A stretch of DNA of 13,650 nucleotides from Smittium mucronatum (GCA_001953115.1 LSSL01001023.1:1-13650), one strand, 5' to 3'; positions 1 to 9,650 are shown, numbered from the stretch's first letter. Notes: generated by a model not told the origin, from the letters alone. A program made the numbers and translations.

Positions 1-91
1 AAAAGACTATTATCCTAAATAAAATAAGCTCTTCTGCCAGACTACCGGCTGCGTACCTACGAGAAAAGGGTTCAATCTACCAACCGAAAGA

Positions 92-99
92 CCCCCCCC
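92..99 (-). repeat. C8 homopolymer (G8 on minus strand)
   Basis: Eight C inside the GC-richer left block. It is shorter than the other two G/C runs, but of the same kind. Confidence 0.9.
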
Positions 100-273
100 T
101 GACATTGCTTTAAGTAGGCTGGATGACTGAGGTTGCGTGCAGTCAAGAATTAAGCTTTTTGTCAACGAACAATAGTTAATAGAATCTACTGGGCTCCTAG
201 TCAGAGCCTACTTCTAACAGGATTAATAAAATTAGGCTCCTACCCAAAAGTGGGATTGATTGACATGGGTTTC

Positions 274-486
274 CTACAAATAGCTGTTAGACGCTGAAAT
301 CCTTCTGACCGTCAAACTCTGAACTTGTGCACTAGAATATGTCTCAGCTGTGCTAAACGATCGGTTCCTCCTGTTTCTAGATGTTCCTCCTCTGGAATCA
401 CTGTCCTCCGAATTGCTGTGCGCTGTCTCCACTATTCCCAACCAAGAATAGTACAACGCTGTGTGAAATTTTGGTCTAGTGTACTT
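274..486 (-). CDS. Possible 3' exon, 70 codons, hypothetical
   Basis: Open minus-strand frame, 70 codons plus stop, no ATG. It begins right after a TTTTAG that could be a splice acceptor, so it would be a last exon rather than a whole gene. The residues are hydrophilic, rich in Ser, Arg and acidic groups, with a stretch such as SRNRRNRSFSTAETYSS. No family is recognised. The plus strand has a shorter competing frame (about 44 codons, leucine-rich) ending near 450, so strand is not settled. Local GC is about 50 percent, which makes such an opening less remarkable than it would be in the desert. Confidence 0.22.
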   Translation of the reverse strand, partial: KYTRPKFHTALYYSWLGIVETAHSNSEDSDSRGGTSRNRRNRSFSTAETYSSAQVQSLTVRRISASNSYL

Positions 487-500
487 CTAAAAGTACACTA
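477..500. repeat. 10-bp perfect hairpin with 4-base loop
   Basis: TAGTGTACTT and AAGTACACTA are perfect reverse complements around a CTAA loop. It sits at the edge of the GC-richer block, beside a second stem at 505-542. Confidence 0.7.
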
Positions 501-504
501 TTAA

Positions 505-542
505 GCCCCTAAACCACGGCAAGGTATTTCACTCTTAGGGGC
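505..542. repeat. 8-bp inverted repeat with 22-base loop
   Basis: GCCCCTAA (505-512) pairs with TTAGGGGC (535-542). The loop contains ATTTCAC (526-532), which is complementary to GTGAAAT at 463-469, so a pseudoknot-like alternative fold is possible on paper. Confidence 0.6.
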
Positions 543-545
543 ACA

Positions 546-2084
546 AATCTTGTTATAAAAATTTTTTATTCTCGACTTGAAATTTATAAAACAAAAATAG
601 ATAAGAATTTCTTTCAATTGCTTTTAAGTGATTACTAAAAATAATCATAACAAAAAAATTTGCTTTTAAAATCAAGCATATACTAAGTTTGGATTATTTT
701 TTTCAAGCATAATTTCAGATTTTATTAAAAATTCCAAGTTAAGATAAATTTCAGCGGTTCTAATAAAAAAATATAAAAAAGCTATTATTGGAGCCTAAGT
801 CAAAAAAATAAATTTTATTTAAAATTTCCAAAAAAAATAAAATTGAGTTTACTTGTTATAATGGTTTAGAAAAGGTTTAATTTAATAAGTATCGCTCAAT
901 TAATAATCCATAAAATTCAAAAATTCAAAATATAAGAAAATCATTTATAAAAAATAAAATAGAATTAGGAAATTTCAAAGATTTTCAATCCGTTTTTTAG
1001 GTTATTTTTTAATAATTCAAAATCGCTTGATTTCCTTAAGGACCACTTTCATCAGATTATTGATTTAATAAAGATGGGCTACTTTAAGTATCAATAACCG
1101 ATAAAAAATGTTCACTTAGAACCTAAAGCCGGTCAATTAAACTTAAAAACTGACAATTTAGTTTAAAAATATATAATCAATTTTAAGAGTATCAATTTTG
1201 AGATACTAGTGTCGTATTTTTTAATTCACTATTTAAAAATAGAAAAACGTGAAAATTAAAAATCTATCTAATAAATATTTTTTTAATTGATACACAAAAA
1301 TATCCTATTATACTTTTTATGTTGTTTATAAATTATTTTAGCCCAATGATGAATTTTCGAAAATTGAATTCATTTTTTAAGCCGTAAGATCTAAAAAGGT
1401 TAAAATATTATAAAATATCTATCTATCCTTATATTTAGCCAATTCTATCAAATTTTTTAGAATTTGAAAGAAATATTCAATTTCATTGGCAGTAAATCTT
1501 AGATATCGAAATAAAATAGTTTACTATTAACAAATATGATATAAAATAGCGAAAATAAACAAAATAATTGGTTAATTGTCTCATTATATGAATTTTTTTT
1601 ATTGAATTCTAATTTGGAAGACTAAACATACATTGGGTTATTTATCAAAATTCAAATAGCGAATAACGAAATACGGCATTTTTTTACATAAATTGACTTG
1701 CTTAAAATCAATTTAATTTTTTTGCCTAAATTTACATTTTTTGAGTCAAAAATACCGCTTTTGATTTATATTGACACTTTTATATTATATAGCCTTAAAA
1801 TAATTAGATAACTCTAATATTATTTTTACCACTATAAAGCTAACAGATTTTTTTATTAAAAATATAAAAGAAATTAATATTTGAATTGTTTTTTTTATCA
1901 AGAATATGTTTTTTTATGACAATAATTTGGATAAACAAAAGTAAAATTATATAGAAATACTATGAAATTTTCTTTTAAAAATTAAATCGATAAGTAAATT
2001 TTGTATATCAGATAAATATTTGAATAGTTTATATGCTATGGGTTTTATATAAATTAATTTTTTTATGAAAGAAATGTAAAAATT
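546..2084. other. AT-rich intergenic desert
   Basis: Very AT-rich sequence with frequent stops in all frames. Apart from the small coding-like remnant at 969-1097, I see no gene, RNA or clear repeat. Confidence 0.7.
969..1097 (+). pseudogene. Short coding-like remnant resembling a Tc1-type N-terminal HTH
   Basis: Open plus-strand frame of 42 codons ending in TAA, preceded by an in-frame TAG and lacking an upstream ATG. The last 20 or so residues include FLKDHFHQIIDLIKMGYFKY. This has the spacing of the first helix-turn-helix of Tc1-like transposases, which typically read like 'xxxRGQIIxLxKxGxSxRxIA'. The DNA from about 1020 to 1140 is visibly richer in G and C than its surroundings. After the stop, shifted frames are broken, as in a decayed element. 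The resemblance is from memory of the family and could be coincidence. Confidence 0.25.
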
Positions 2085-2156
2085 ATTGGAAGCGGATTCT
2101 CTAAACCATTTAGACCGGAATAAATCTTCACTTCTAAACTGTTTCAGTGTGTTCAA
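1947..2156 (-). CDS. Possible second exon of the 2085-2600 gene-like unit
   Basis: Open minus-strand frame with no ATG at its start (the first codon is TTG). Its first 25 or so residues (NTLKQFRSEDLFRSKWFRES) lie in the GC-richer block and look coding. The rest, below about 2085, is AT-rich, Lys/Ile/Phe-rich and indistinguishable from desert translation. It is in phase with the putative donor at 2335, which is why it is listed. If the exon is real it probably ends, or meets a donor, near 2085. Confidence 0.2.
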   Translation of the reverse strand: MNTLKQFRSEDLFRSKWFRESASNNFYISFIKKLIYIKPIAYKLFKYLSDIQNLLIDLIFKRKFHSISI

Positions 2157-2600
2157 AGTGACGCAAAGCTAAGGGCACCATCGTTGTTGCTCATATTTCC
2201 CTCAACCATCAGAAATTAATGGACAGGTATTTCTCCCTTACTCCACCATTCTACAATCCGTCCATTTCTCGATGTAATTACAACACTAATTTTTTGTACA
2301 GCAATTACGGTAGTAATAAAAGAAGAGAAACTTACCGATAGTTTTGGAAAGAAACTTAAGAAAAGGTTCCAGCAAAGCGGATACAAGATCTTCCATTCTG
2401 GTTCTATCACAAAGTTGGCCGACGAGTTTGAGTCATGGCGAAGCTCAGGTAAGTCAGTAAAGATTAATACCGAGGTAAAAATATTTCTATCTTCCGAACT
2501 TTCCCTCCAAATAATAACTTCCGTGGAAAATCCATAAGGATGAGCATCGTAATCGGTCAATTTATTATTGCTCATAACAATGCCAAATGCACTACTTGAG
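2085..2600. other. Gene-like GC-richer block, strand unresolved
   Basis: About 500 bases at roughly 42 percent GC (25 of 60 in 2221-2280) within desert below 20 percent, which is the same contrast SHMT shows against its surroundings. Long open frames exist on both strands: 119 codons on minus with an ATG (2216-2575), and on plus an overlapping 105-codon frame without ATG (2220-2537). Each strand has a good splice donor, CAG|GTAAGT on plus at 2449 and TCG|GTAAGT on minus at 2335. I favour minus because it has an ATG start. A real exon or a coding relic is likely somewhere here. Confidence 0.55.
2216..2575 (-). CDS. Hypothetical protein or 5' exon, 119 codons
   Basis: Begins MSNNKLTDYDAHPYGFSTEV and runs to a TAA at 2216-2218 if unspliced. 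About 80 codons in, a GTAAGT donor falls on a codon boundary. Splicing there to an acceptor at TGCCCTTAG (near 2171) or GAAACAG (near 2141) would continue in frame into the next minus-strand opening (1947-2156), giving a two-exon gene. The N-terminal half is hydrophilic and mixed; the segment before the donor is hydrophobic and aromatic (WKILYPLCWNLFLSFF). No family is recognised. The overlapping plus-strand frame, with a run like KKLKKRFQQSGYKIFHSG, is a serious competitor, so this is tentative. Confidence 0.33.
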   Translation of the reverse strand: MSNNKLTDYDAHPYGFSTEVIIWRESSEDRNIFTSVLIFTDLPELRHDSNSSANFVIEPEWKILYPLCWNLFLSFFPKLSVSFSSFITTVIAVQKISVVITSRNGRIVEWWSKGEIPVH

Positions 2601-2777
2601 TTTTACCTCCATTAAACAAAAATAAATAAACTAATAAAAAAGACTAATGTTTAATGGTCCCACTCTACGAAAGTAATAGAATAAAAACTAAATGATCCAG
2701 AGACTGGAAAACTAAAAAAGAATATATAAAAATAATTTCTATTGAAAATAATAGAATAAACTAACTAGCCTGACTGA
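2601..2777. other. AT-rich spacer
   Basis: No gene or repeat seen. If the minus-strand frame at 2216-2575 is real, its promoter would lie here. Confidence 0.5.
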
Positions 2778-2883
2778 ATTATAAAATGGTTAAAAAATGT
2801 CTTCAAGCGTGATTAGGCTTTAAGTCTATAAAAAGGTCGTAACTCCAGCCAGGAAGAATATATGTGCCCTACCATTTTATAAT
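2778..2883. repeat. 106-bp segment bounded by 13-bp perfect inverted repeats
   Basis: ATTATAAAATGGT (2778-2790) is the exact reverse complement of ACCATTTTATAAT (2871-2883). The interior, especially 2800-2870, is richer in G and C than the flanks. Size and form fit a very small MITE, or a long-range stem of a non-coding RNA. The flanks show no clear target-site duplication beyond TA, and AT-rich repeats of this length can arise by chance. Confidence 0.35.
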
Positions 2884-5800
2884 ATGTTATATAACTATAT
2901 GAATTTATTTGTGAATTTAATAATGATTCTTTTATGTATTTTACAATAGCCAAAGCCCTATTTTGGCTAAAAAAAGCCAATTTTAGTCTTTTTATTAATA
3001 TTTACGGTTAAAAAAAACTAAAAATTATGTAATATTTAAATAAAAAAAATTCTTGACTAAAATTATGATTAATCTAATTAAGCATTGAAGCGTAACTATG
3101 AAGTATTTTTTAAATTTTTGAGCTATAAATTATTATTTGGGGTATTTAAAGCGTTAATTTCAACGACGTTTCATTTATTATAACACCTAGAAGATCAAAA
3201 TTTAGTATTTTTTTTTATTTTAAATTTTTTTAAAGTAATTATAAGTTCTATTTTTTCGATTAGAATTAAAAAATAAACTCGTGGCTATCGTAAATAATGT
3301 AAATAAATTGTTAAATTACATTTATTTTTCTATTTTAACCAAGATTTTTTTTTACAAAAAACCCCAAAATTATATATGAAATTAGTTATAAAATATTATG
3401 ATATGTTAATATCTAATCTTTATTTCTATATCACTTATTACATATCGGGTTTACAGTGAGATTTTTCATCGTAATTATTACATAGTTTCATGTAACTAGT
3501 TCTATACAAAAAAATTAAAAAAATTAAATAATATAAAAACATTTAGAATATAAACGTATTTAGATCAAATGTCTTAAATAAATCGGAATTAATATATTAT
3601 ATAAATTATTTATAATCTTAATTATTTTCTTACTTCTACATAATTTCATTAAAAAAAGTTTTTTATAATAGTTAATTTAGTAAAAAAAAATTATTATAAA
3701 AGAATGTAAATCATATCCATGTTTTGATAAATTATACTGATTGAATAAAGAGTTTATAAAACCGGATTTATTGATTTTTTTAAATTACAAATGTTGTAAT
3801 TAGATTTAAAAGCTGCATAGGTTAAATATTTTATCCGCATCTCAACCCCATAATAGGGATTATCATTAGCAGTTTAATTAAAAAAATCTTAATTTATAAT
3901 CTCCAAGTATTTTTGTTTTTTGCTTTGACTTATTTAGATCAAAATTAGAATAATATAATTTGCTTCAAATTAGATAATAAAAACTCGATTTTCTGAAGCA
4001 TGAATTAAGTACAAAAAATATTGAAGGTATTAACCTTTGAATTTGAAAAAAAATATTTATATATAGTTTATTTTGTCAATTTTTTTAATATTTATGAGGA
4101 TCTAAGTTTGTAGTCTAGTAAAAAAGCAGAATGAAAAAGCATACTCAAAATTCAGGAAAATATTTTCATATCAAATTTTACATTTTGGATTATTCTAAAA
4201 GTTGTTATAAAAATATCCAAGAAAAAAATTCATGAAAATTCATCTTTTACTTTTTTTGTTATAATTTTATATCACGAAAAAATTTCAGAAAAGAATCTTT
4301 TCAAAAATAAAGATGTCAGTCTTAATAATTTTCTGGTTATTTTCAAAATTTCAGATTTTTTTTTTTGACTTTTGATAATAATATACCGAATATAATGTAT
4401 ATATATATATATATACATTTATATATATTAACAATCCTTGGGTTTAAATATTTATTAATTAATTTACTATATTGCAATAAATTTATGTTTGGAAATATTT
4501 TTTGGGGCTCGAGGGGCTAAAAAAATGCTTAATTTTTTTAATAGCCTTTATTTAAAAATGAATCCATGGCTTATAACAAGTGAAACTAAAATGAGGGTTT
4601 TTTAAAGTCCTCAAATCAATATAAAAAAAATCATATTTTAAGACTTTATGGATAATTTTAATAAACATATCTTAATTACTACACATATAAATTTCTTTAT
4701 TGTGATGATACTCAGGGGTATTATATGGTTATAATAATTTTAAATAGTATTTATATTTATCGTTACTGCCTTTTGAACTTATAATTAATCTTTTTAAATT
4801 CTGTAATACTAATATGACGCAAAATCTAATAAAATCTGCCAGACTAATATATCTATAACGCATAAGATACCCGTTTTTCATTCTTTTTAATAAAATGACA
4901 TAATTATGGGTTTAGCCAATTTAGATATTTTTTTAATGCAACTAAAACAAAAAATTTAAATAAGTTTTCCATATTTACTGGAAATTAAATATAATGAATA
5001 ATTATCTTACCCCTAACAATATTTACATTCAAAAATGATTAAGATCGTCTATATATAGTCATAAGAAATAAAAAGGCCATAATGTGTATACAATTTTAAA
5101 TATCAACTATAGAAAATCATTTTCTAACCTTACAGTATTTGAAAATTTCGAATTGGAAGTATATTCTAAAATTTTTTATCCATATCCATATTATAAATCC
5201 TAATGGTTTCATTATTTAGTGCATTTTTTATTATCATAAACTTTATGTAACAATACTGGGAATCCATTTATTGCCAAATTTATATTGGAATTGATTTAAT
5301 ATTAAGAATTGAAGAAATAAAACAAACTTAGAAACTTATATCCGATAAAAAATTTACTGAATAAATATCAAAAATCGCAATTAATTGTTTAAATCTTAGC
5401 TGAAATTGTTAAGTAAAGTAGTTTTTTTACATACTTAAATCATATGTATATGTTTAGGGTGTAATGATTTTTTAATTGAAGTTTATCACAGCCAAAAAAA
5501 ATAATGAAAATGATGATAGGAATATATATTATTTTCACCAAAACTTAAATTTCGTAGTGTTTACCACTAAAATTGAATCACTAATCATTAAAAAAAATAC
5601 AGTTTTTTTACTAGCCACTTTTTCATTAAATATTTTTACAGAAACCCAATTATATAATAACCTTCGTTGAATAGAATATAAAAGAAATTTGGGCGGTTTG
5701 TCCGGTTTTCTGACCTTCATTTCTAAACTCTAAATATCAAAAAAATGAAACATCAAAATTAAATTAGATTTTATGAGACTAGGGATATAAATCGAAAGTG

Positions 5801-7320
5801 CCACCATATAATATTGAGCTAAACCGAAATAATCTAGGTTTATTAGCTAGATTCAATAAAATTTGTTTAGATTAAAAAAAATTTATGCTAAATCTTTTAA
5901 TATGAATAGCATATTTCAATAAAACTATCTTTCTAATTGATATTGAATACCCAAAGAATAATCTATATTTTTCAAGTTTTACTTTTTTTTGTAATTTATC
6001 CAAAACATATAATTGAGTTAATAATATATTTAGGTGTTTGAAGTCAATGAATTTATTAAAAATTAAAACATAAGTATTATGATAAAATAAGATCAAATGT
6101 ATGTTAAATTTTGTTTTTTAGGATTACTTAAGATAAAACCGTAATGATAAATTAATGTATATGAAAATATGTATTCAAAATTATGGAACAGTCCACCATA
6201 ATATCACCAATTCAAATGTAATTACTACGGCCACACATGCTTAAAAATGACTAGAATTTCGGAATTTTCAGTATAAAAAAATATTTTATAAATCAAAAAT
6301 CCAAAAATCTCAAGTTGGATTTTTTAATTGTAGTTCTTATATATTGGTTTGAACTTTTAGATTGATAAATAGATACCTGAATTCCTTAACAATGTTGTTA
6401 AAATTCACCTAAATCATATATTTTTTGAATTTAAACCTCAAAAACCTTCCAGAAAATACTAAGCCTTAGCAAAAGCTTATTATACACTAAAAGATATATA
6501 ATCTTAATAGCAGCATAATAAAAGATAAAACACAAAGAGAATATTATCATATCAGCAACTTTAATTCTTGAGATGTAAAGGTTAGTCTATAATTTCCAAG
6601 TATATTAAATTTGGCTAAATCATATTTTATTGAAATTGAAAATATAAAAAGAGGAAATACTATGAGAAAAAGTTCATAGCCCATATCAGTAGCTTCATTA
6701 TAAGACTTTTTTTGTATCACTTGGTTTGAGAATAAGCTAATTTAAATGATATTAAATCTATATAATAATCAATATCTATATTTCATAAAAGTGTATATTT
6801 TAATATCCCTCGCTTTGGTAATTTTAATATTTCCGCTTTAAGAATATACCGAGTTAAGTAAAGTATAAAAATAAGAATTAAATAAACTCCAAACTACCTT
6901 AATTAGTTTGAAATAATTAAATATTCCTTCAAGAGGAATATTTTAATAAGTTTATGCGGGTATTTTTAAATTAACTTAATGAAATTATCCTCAATTAAAC
7001 AACATATGTTTATATTTTCTTCTGGATTTTTACGGCCTTTATATTCTTTTTTCCCGGAAAAAATCATATGTCTATTATAAAAGTTTTTTTTCTTTATATT
7101 TATTTACATTCCAAGTTCCTAAAAAATCAGAATGAGAATTTTAAAATTTATCAATCGTTTGGTTCCCTTTATTTGCTCCACTGTTAGTATATTGACAATC
7201 AAACAACCGTATATCTTCAAAACTCTCAAAAATTTTGCTATTTTATTTTTCCGGAATAGTATCTATTTTCAAAAAACCACATCTAAATTTGTACGATTTA
7301 TACAATTCTGATTTCCAGAA
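2884..7320. other. Long AT-rich intergenic desert
   Basis: About 4.4 kb with very low GC (8 of 60 in 3001-3060), long A and T runs and dense stop codons. Open frames of 60-75 codons near 5476-5720 and 5872-6096 use only AT-rich codons and are about what chance gives. I see no supported gene or RNA. Confidence 0.7.
4394..4419. repeat. TA microsatellite forming a 26-bp palindrome
   Basis: A run of TA dinucleotides flanked by AATG and CATT, together a perfect 26-bp palindrome, with further TA repeats after 4420. It could extrude as a cruciform, but is explained as an ordinary microsatellite. Confidence 0.85.
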
Positions 7321-7321
7321 A

Positions 7322-7453
7322 CTATTTCTTATTTTTTTTCTCTCTATTATATAAATTTGTTGTTTTATGTCGGAACCTTGTATCGGATACTCTAGTCTCT
7401 CCGATATCAGCAATCGTTTTAAATACGATATCCACAAGATCTAGAATGTTTTT
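7322..7453 (-). pseudogene. Coding-like island, 43 codons, unrecognised
   Basis: Open minus-strand frame between two stops with no ATG. Residues such as DIVFKTIADIGETRVSDTRF are balanced and use G/C-containing codons, unlike the surrounding translations. A 64-codon frame in another phase (7243-7437) overlaps but looks AT-driven. A 7-bp stem (TATCGGA 7381-7387 with TCCGATA 7400-7406) lies inside. Probably a fragment of a decayed gene or transposon; the family is unknown. Confidence 0.22.
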
Positions 7454-7516
7454 TTAATATAATAGTGTGTATCCTGCTTTTATAGTGCAATTGAACCCCT
7501 CTAATAGTTTATTAGT

Positions 7517-7528
7517 ACTAGACCAAAA
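7517..7528 (+). repeat. 12-base match to the left-end block
   Basis: ACTAGACCAAAA here is identical to the reverse complement of 469-480. Both copies are preceded by TAATAGT within about 30 bases, separated by sequence that differs by short deletions. This suggests two degraded copies of one repeat in opposite orientation. Confidence 0.35.
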
Positions 7529-7559
7529 GTCTCGTAGCCTTGATTCAAATTGTCACTTT

Positions 7560-8953
7560 TTTGTGGCGATTATCATTTAACTTCACTAAAAGAACTTATA
7601 TATTTAAAAATTAAATCTATTTTTTCAAAAAAAATTCAACGAAGGCTGATTTAGCACCCAAAAATCTTGTTATGAATATAACTGATATTGGATTGAATCT
7701 TTTCCCTGAAGGTTTTTAGGCGGATTTTAACAAATAATTGATGAAATTTGATGTCTTCCACCAGAAGTCTAAATCTTTAACTCCAGATAGAAATTTATAT
7801 ACTGTATAATAAATTTGGAGTCCACGAGTCCACGAAAATGGGCTTAATTATCCATTAAGATCTTTTTTTTGATTTTTTTTTGTTCTATAAAAAATCCATA
7901 TTACTTTGTCTTAATTTTAATTATGAACTATTCCGACTAAATCTAGTATAGATTTTTATAGAAAATCGATGAAAAATCCCACAAAAACCAGGTATCTAAT
8001 GTATAGAAGCTTGCAAGTCATGTATATTTGCACGATCTTTTTGGAATAAAAGAATTTGGAAGGTGTTGATGATTTAATTAGAAATTAGAAATTAGTAGTT
8101 CTTTGTCATTAACATTATGTTTAAATATATATCCTGAACGCTTATTAAAAGATTTTTTTTTTTAAAGCATTCTTCCTACTAGTTTTATTTTACTCTTTGA
8201 TTTTTTTTTATATTTCTTGATACAATTTTTAGCAGATTATTCCTGAATTTATTTTGAAAATAAATTCCTTTAACTAATATTTTTTTTAACTAGAAAGAAC
8301 CTTAATGTTTGACCATCACATATAACATTTAAAGTCTTACAAAAATATTCGTTTTTAGTTTTATCCAAGCTGCCAGTTTTGTATATTCCAGAATAAAACA
8401 TTATGTATTTATCCGAGTATTTATAATTTTCTAAGTTCGTCATAATCCTGTAATTATTATAATATTTATTCGGATAATAATATTATTTCATGAAATAATC
8501 AATAAGGTTATTTTTATATAATAAAATGGAAGTTAAGTTAATAAGTCGATGTTTCCTCAGGATTTCCGAAGTTAAAAAATATCGTTTTTTCTTTTTTATT
8601 TTGGAGTCTTGTTTTTTTGAGAAAATTTTCTAATAAGAGGCGGAAAACGAAAAAGATAACTTTTCAAAAGATGCTGAATCAAATTTAAATCAATGTCATA
8701 TTAGTTCTTTTTTTCCTATAAAAAAAATAACAAAATCGACAAATAAAAAAATAGATTGTTTTTAAGTAATAAAATATTGGTTAATTTTAATTTTAGTGAC
8801 AATGATATAATTTCAGTTATAAATAGCATCTCATGGTTTTTAACGAACGGACTTTAGTTTTTAAATTATCTTCCCCAATATATTTGTGTGCCCAGTTTAA
8901 TGAATTTTTAGTTATTAATGAATTTTATAATTGTACTTTACAATATATAAATT
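7560..8953. other. AT-rich desert
   Basis: Long T and A runs and dense stops. It contains an 18-bp AT palindrome at 8482-8499 and an 8-bp inverted repeat (TTATCCGA 8409-8416 with TCGGATAA 8470-8477), both within chance for this composition. No gene seen. Confidence 0.65.
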
Positions 8954-9175
8954 TTAAATTATACCAAAGATGAAAGCTTCACACCAAAATTTAAATGAGA
9001 TCTCAATAATCTCCTCTATTTTCACTTTACTTTTTCCCAAACACTCATTAAATGTCAAAACAGGTTTGTACTTTAGTTGCATATTAAAATTATTACTAAG
9101 GCGTTTGTGCGATTTTTTATTTATTTTAATCGTTCTACTTGCCGAGATTTTTGGGCTTGGATGTTTCTTAGACTT
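8954..9175 (-). pseudogene. Possible Tc1-type transposase DNA-binding fragment, 73 codons
   Basis: Open minus-strand frame between stops, with its first Met at residue 32. The start, HPSPKISASRTIKINKKSHK followed by RLS, resembles the linker and second HTH of Tc1-like transposases, which read like 'GRPRKISxRxxRxIxRxxKKxxRLS'. The remainder (LKYKPVLTFNECLGKSKVKI) is less telling. The coding strand is purine-rich, as real coding DNA often is. An ATG-initiated 70-codon frame on the plus strand (8970-9182) overlaps almost fully and would encode a hydrophobic, membrane-like peptide; one is probably the shadow of the other. I prefer minus, weakly. Confidence 0.27.
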
Positions 9176-9327
9176 TTACTAACAATTTTAAACATTTTTT
9201 CAAGTTTCATAATTGGTTTTTTTTTTGAAAACATTTTTTTAAACGGAAAATTTTAATAACTCATAATCAACCTTTTAATCAGCCAATTGATCATATAAAT
9301 ATTTCAAATTAGAAAAAGAAAAAGATT

Positions 9328-9340
9328 GGGGGGGGGGGGG
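9328..9340 (+). repeat. G13 homopolymer
   Basis: Thirteen consecutive G after an A-rich purine stretch (AGAAAAAGAAAAAGATT), giving a long purine tract on the plus strand. It lies in non-coding AT-rich DNA between two coding-like islands. No gene boundary is recognised next to it. Confidence 0.95.
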
Positions 9341-9480
9341 TTGAAGCTTTGGATTTATCCGATAAAATTATAAGTGGATGCTTTAATAGTGCATCTTAAT
9401 GGCTTCACATACAATAAAAGTATACATATATGTTTATAATATATAGTGGTCTAAAATTAATAAACTGTTCTAACCCCCAC

Positions 9481-9650
9481 TTATTTTTGTTTTATATAGG
9501 TTTCAATTTTTTTAAGTATTGCACAGTGGATGTTTCTCAAACTGATCATCGTATTCAAAGAGCTATGGTTTTTTAGGTGTACTATTGCCTTTGTTAGTAG
9601 CATTTTTAATCAGCGGCTATTTCCAACTGAATGCATATGAGTAGGGATGT
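9481..9650. pseudogene. Coding-like island open on both strands
   Basis: On minus, an ATG frame of 40 codons (9481-9603) includes HLKNHSSLNTMISLRNIHC. On plus, a 46-codon frame (9500-9640) starts right after a TTTTATATAG acceptor-like sequence and is hydrophobic (QWMFLKLIIVFKELWFF). GC is raised relative to its flanks. No family is recognised; read as a coding relic of undecided strand. Confidence 0.2.

Larger units (their letters stand above)
1..545. other. GC-richer block of unknown nature, cut by the window edge
   Basis: Composition is far above the flanking desert (30 of 60 bases are G or C in 361-420) and drops abruptly near 545. It contains a C8 run, several short inverted and direct repeats (AAGTAGGCT at 112-120 against AGCCTACTT at 205-213; GGCTCCTA at 192-199 and 235-242), a 10-bp hairpin at 477-500 and an 8-bp stem at 505-542. 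Only about 215 bases have a coding-like frame. It could be the 3' end of a gene or of a mobile element running off the left edge, or a structured RNA. None of these can be shown. Confidence 0.6.

Noticed and set aside
62..84. GGGTTCAATCTACC, similar to a tRNA B box
   Set aside because: The flanking bases do not form a T stem and no A box precedes it.
190..210. 5-bp stem with a 7-base loop (GGCTC / GAGCC) resembling a tRNA anticodon arm
   Set aside because: Position 37 would be C, there is no matching acceptor stem, and no B box lies at the right distance.
5476..6096. Open frames of 60-75 codons on both strands
   Set aside because: Made almost entirely of AT-rich codons with no rise in GC. 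Such lengths are expected by chance in several kilobases of this DNA.
8482..8499. Perfect 18-bp palindrome ATTATTTCATGAAATAAT
   Set aside because: About one palindrome of this size is expected by chance in a window of this size and composition.
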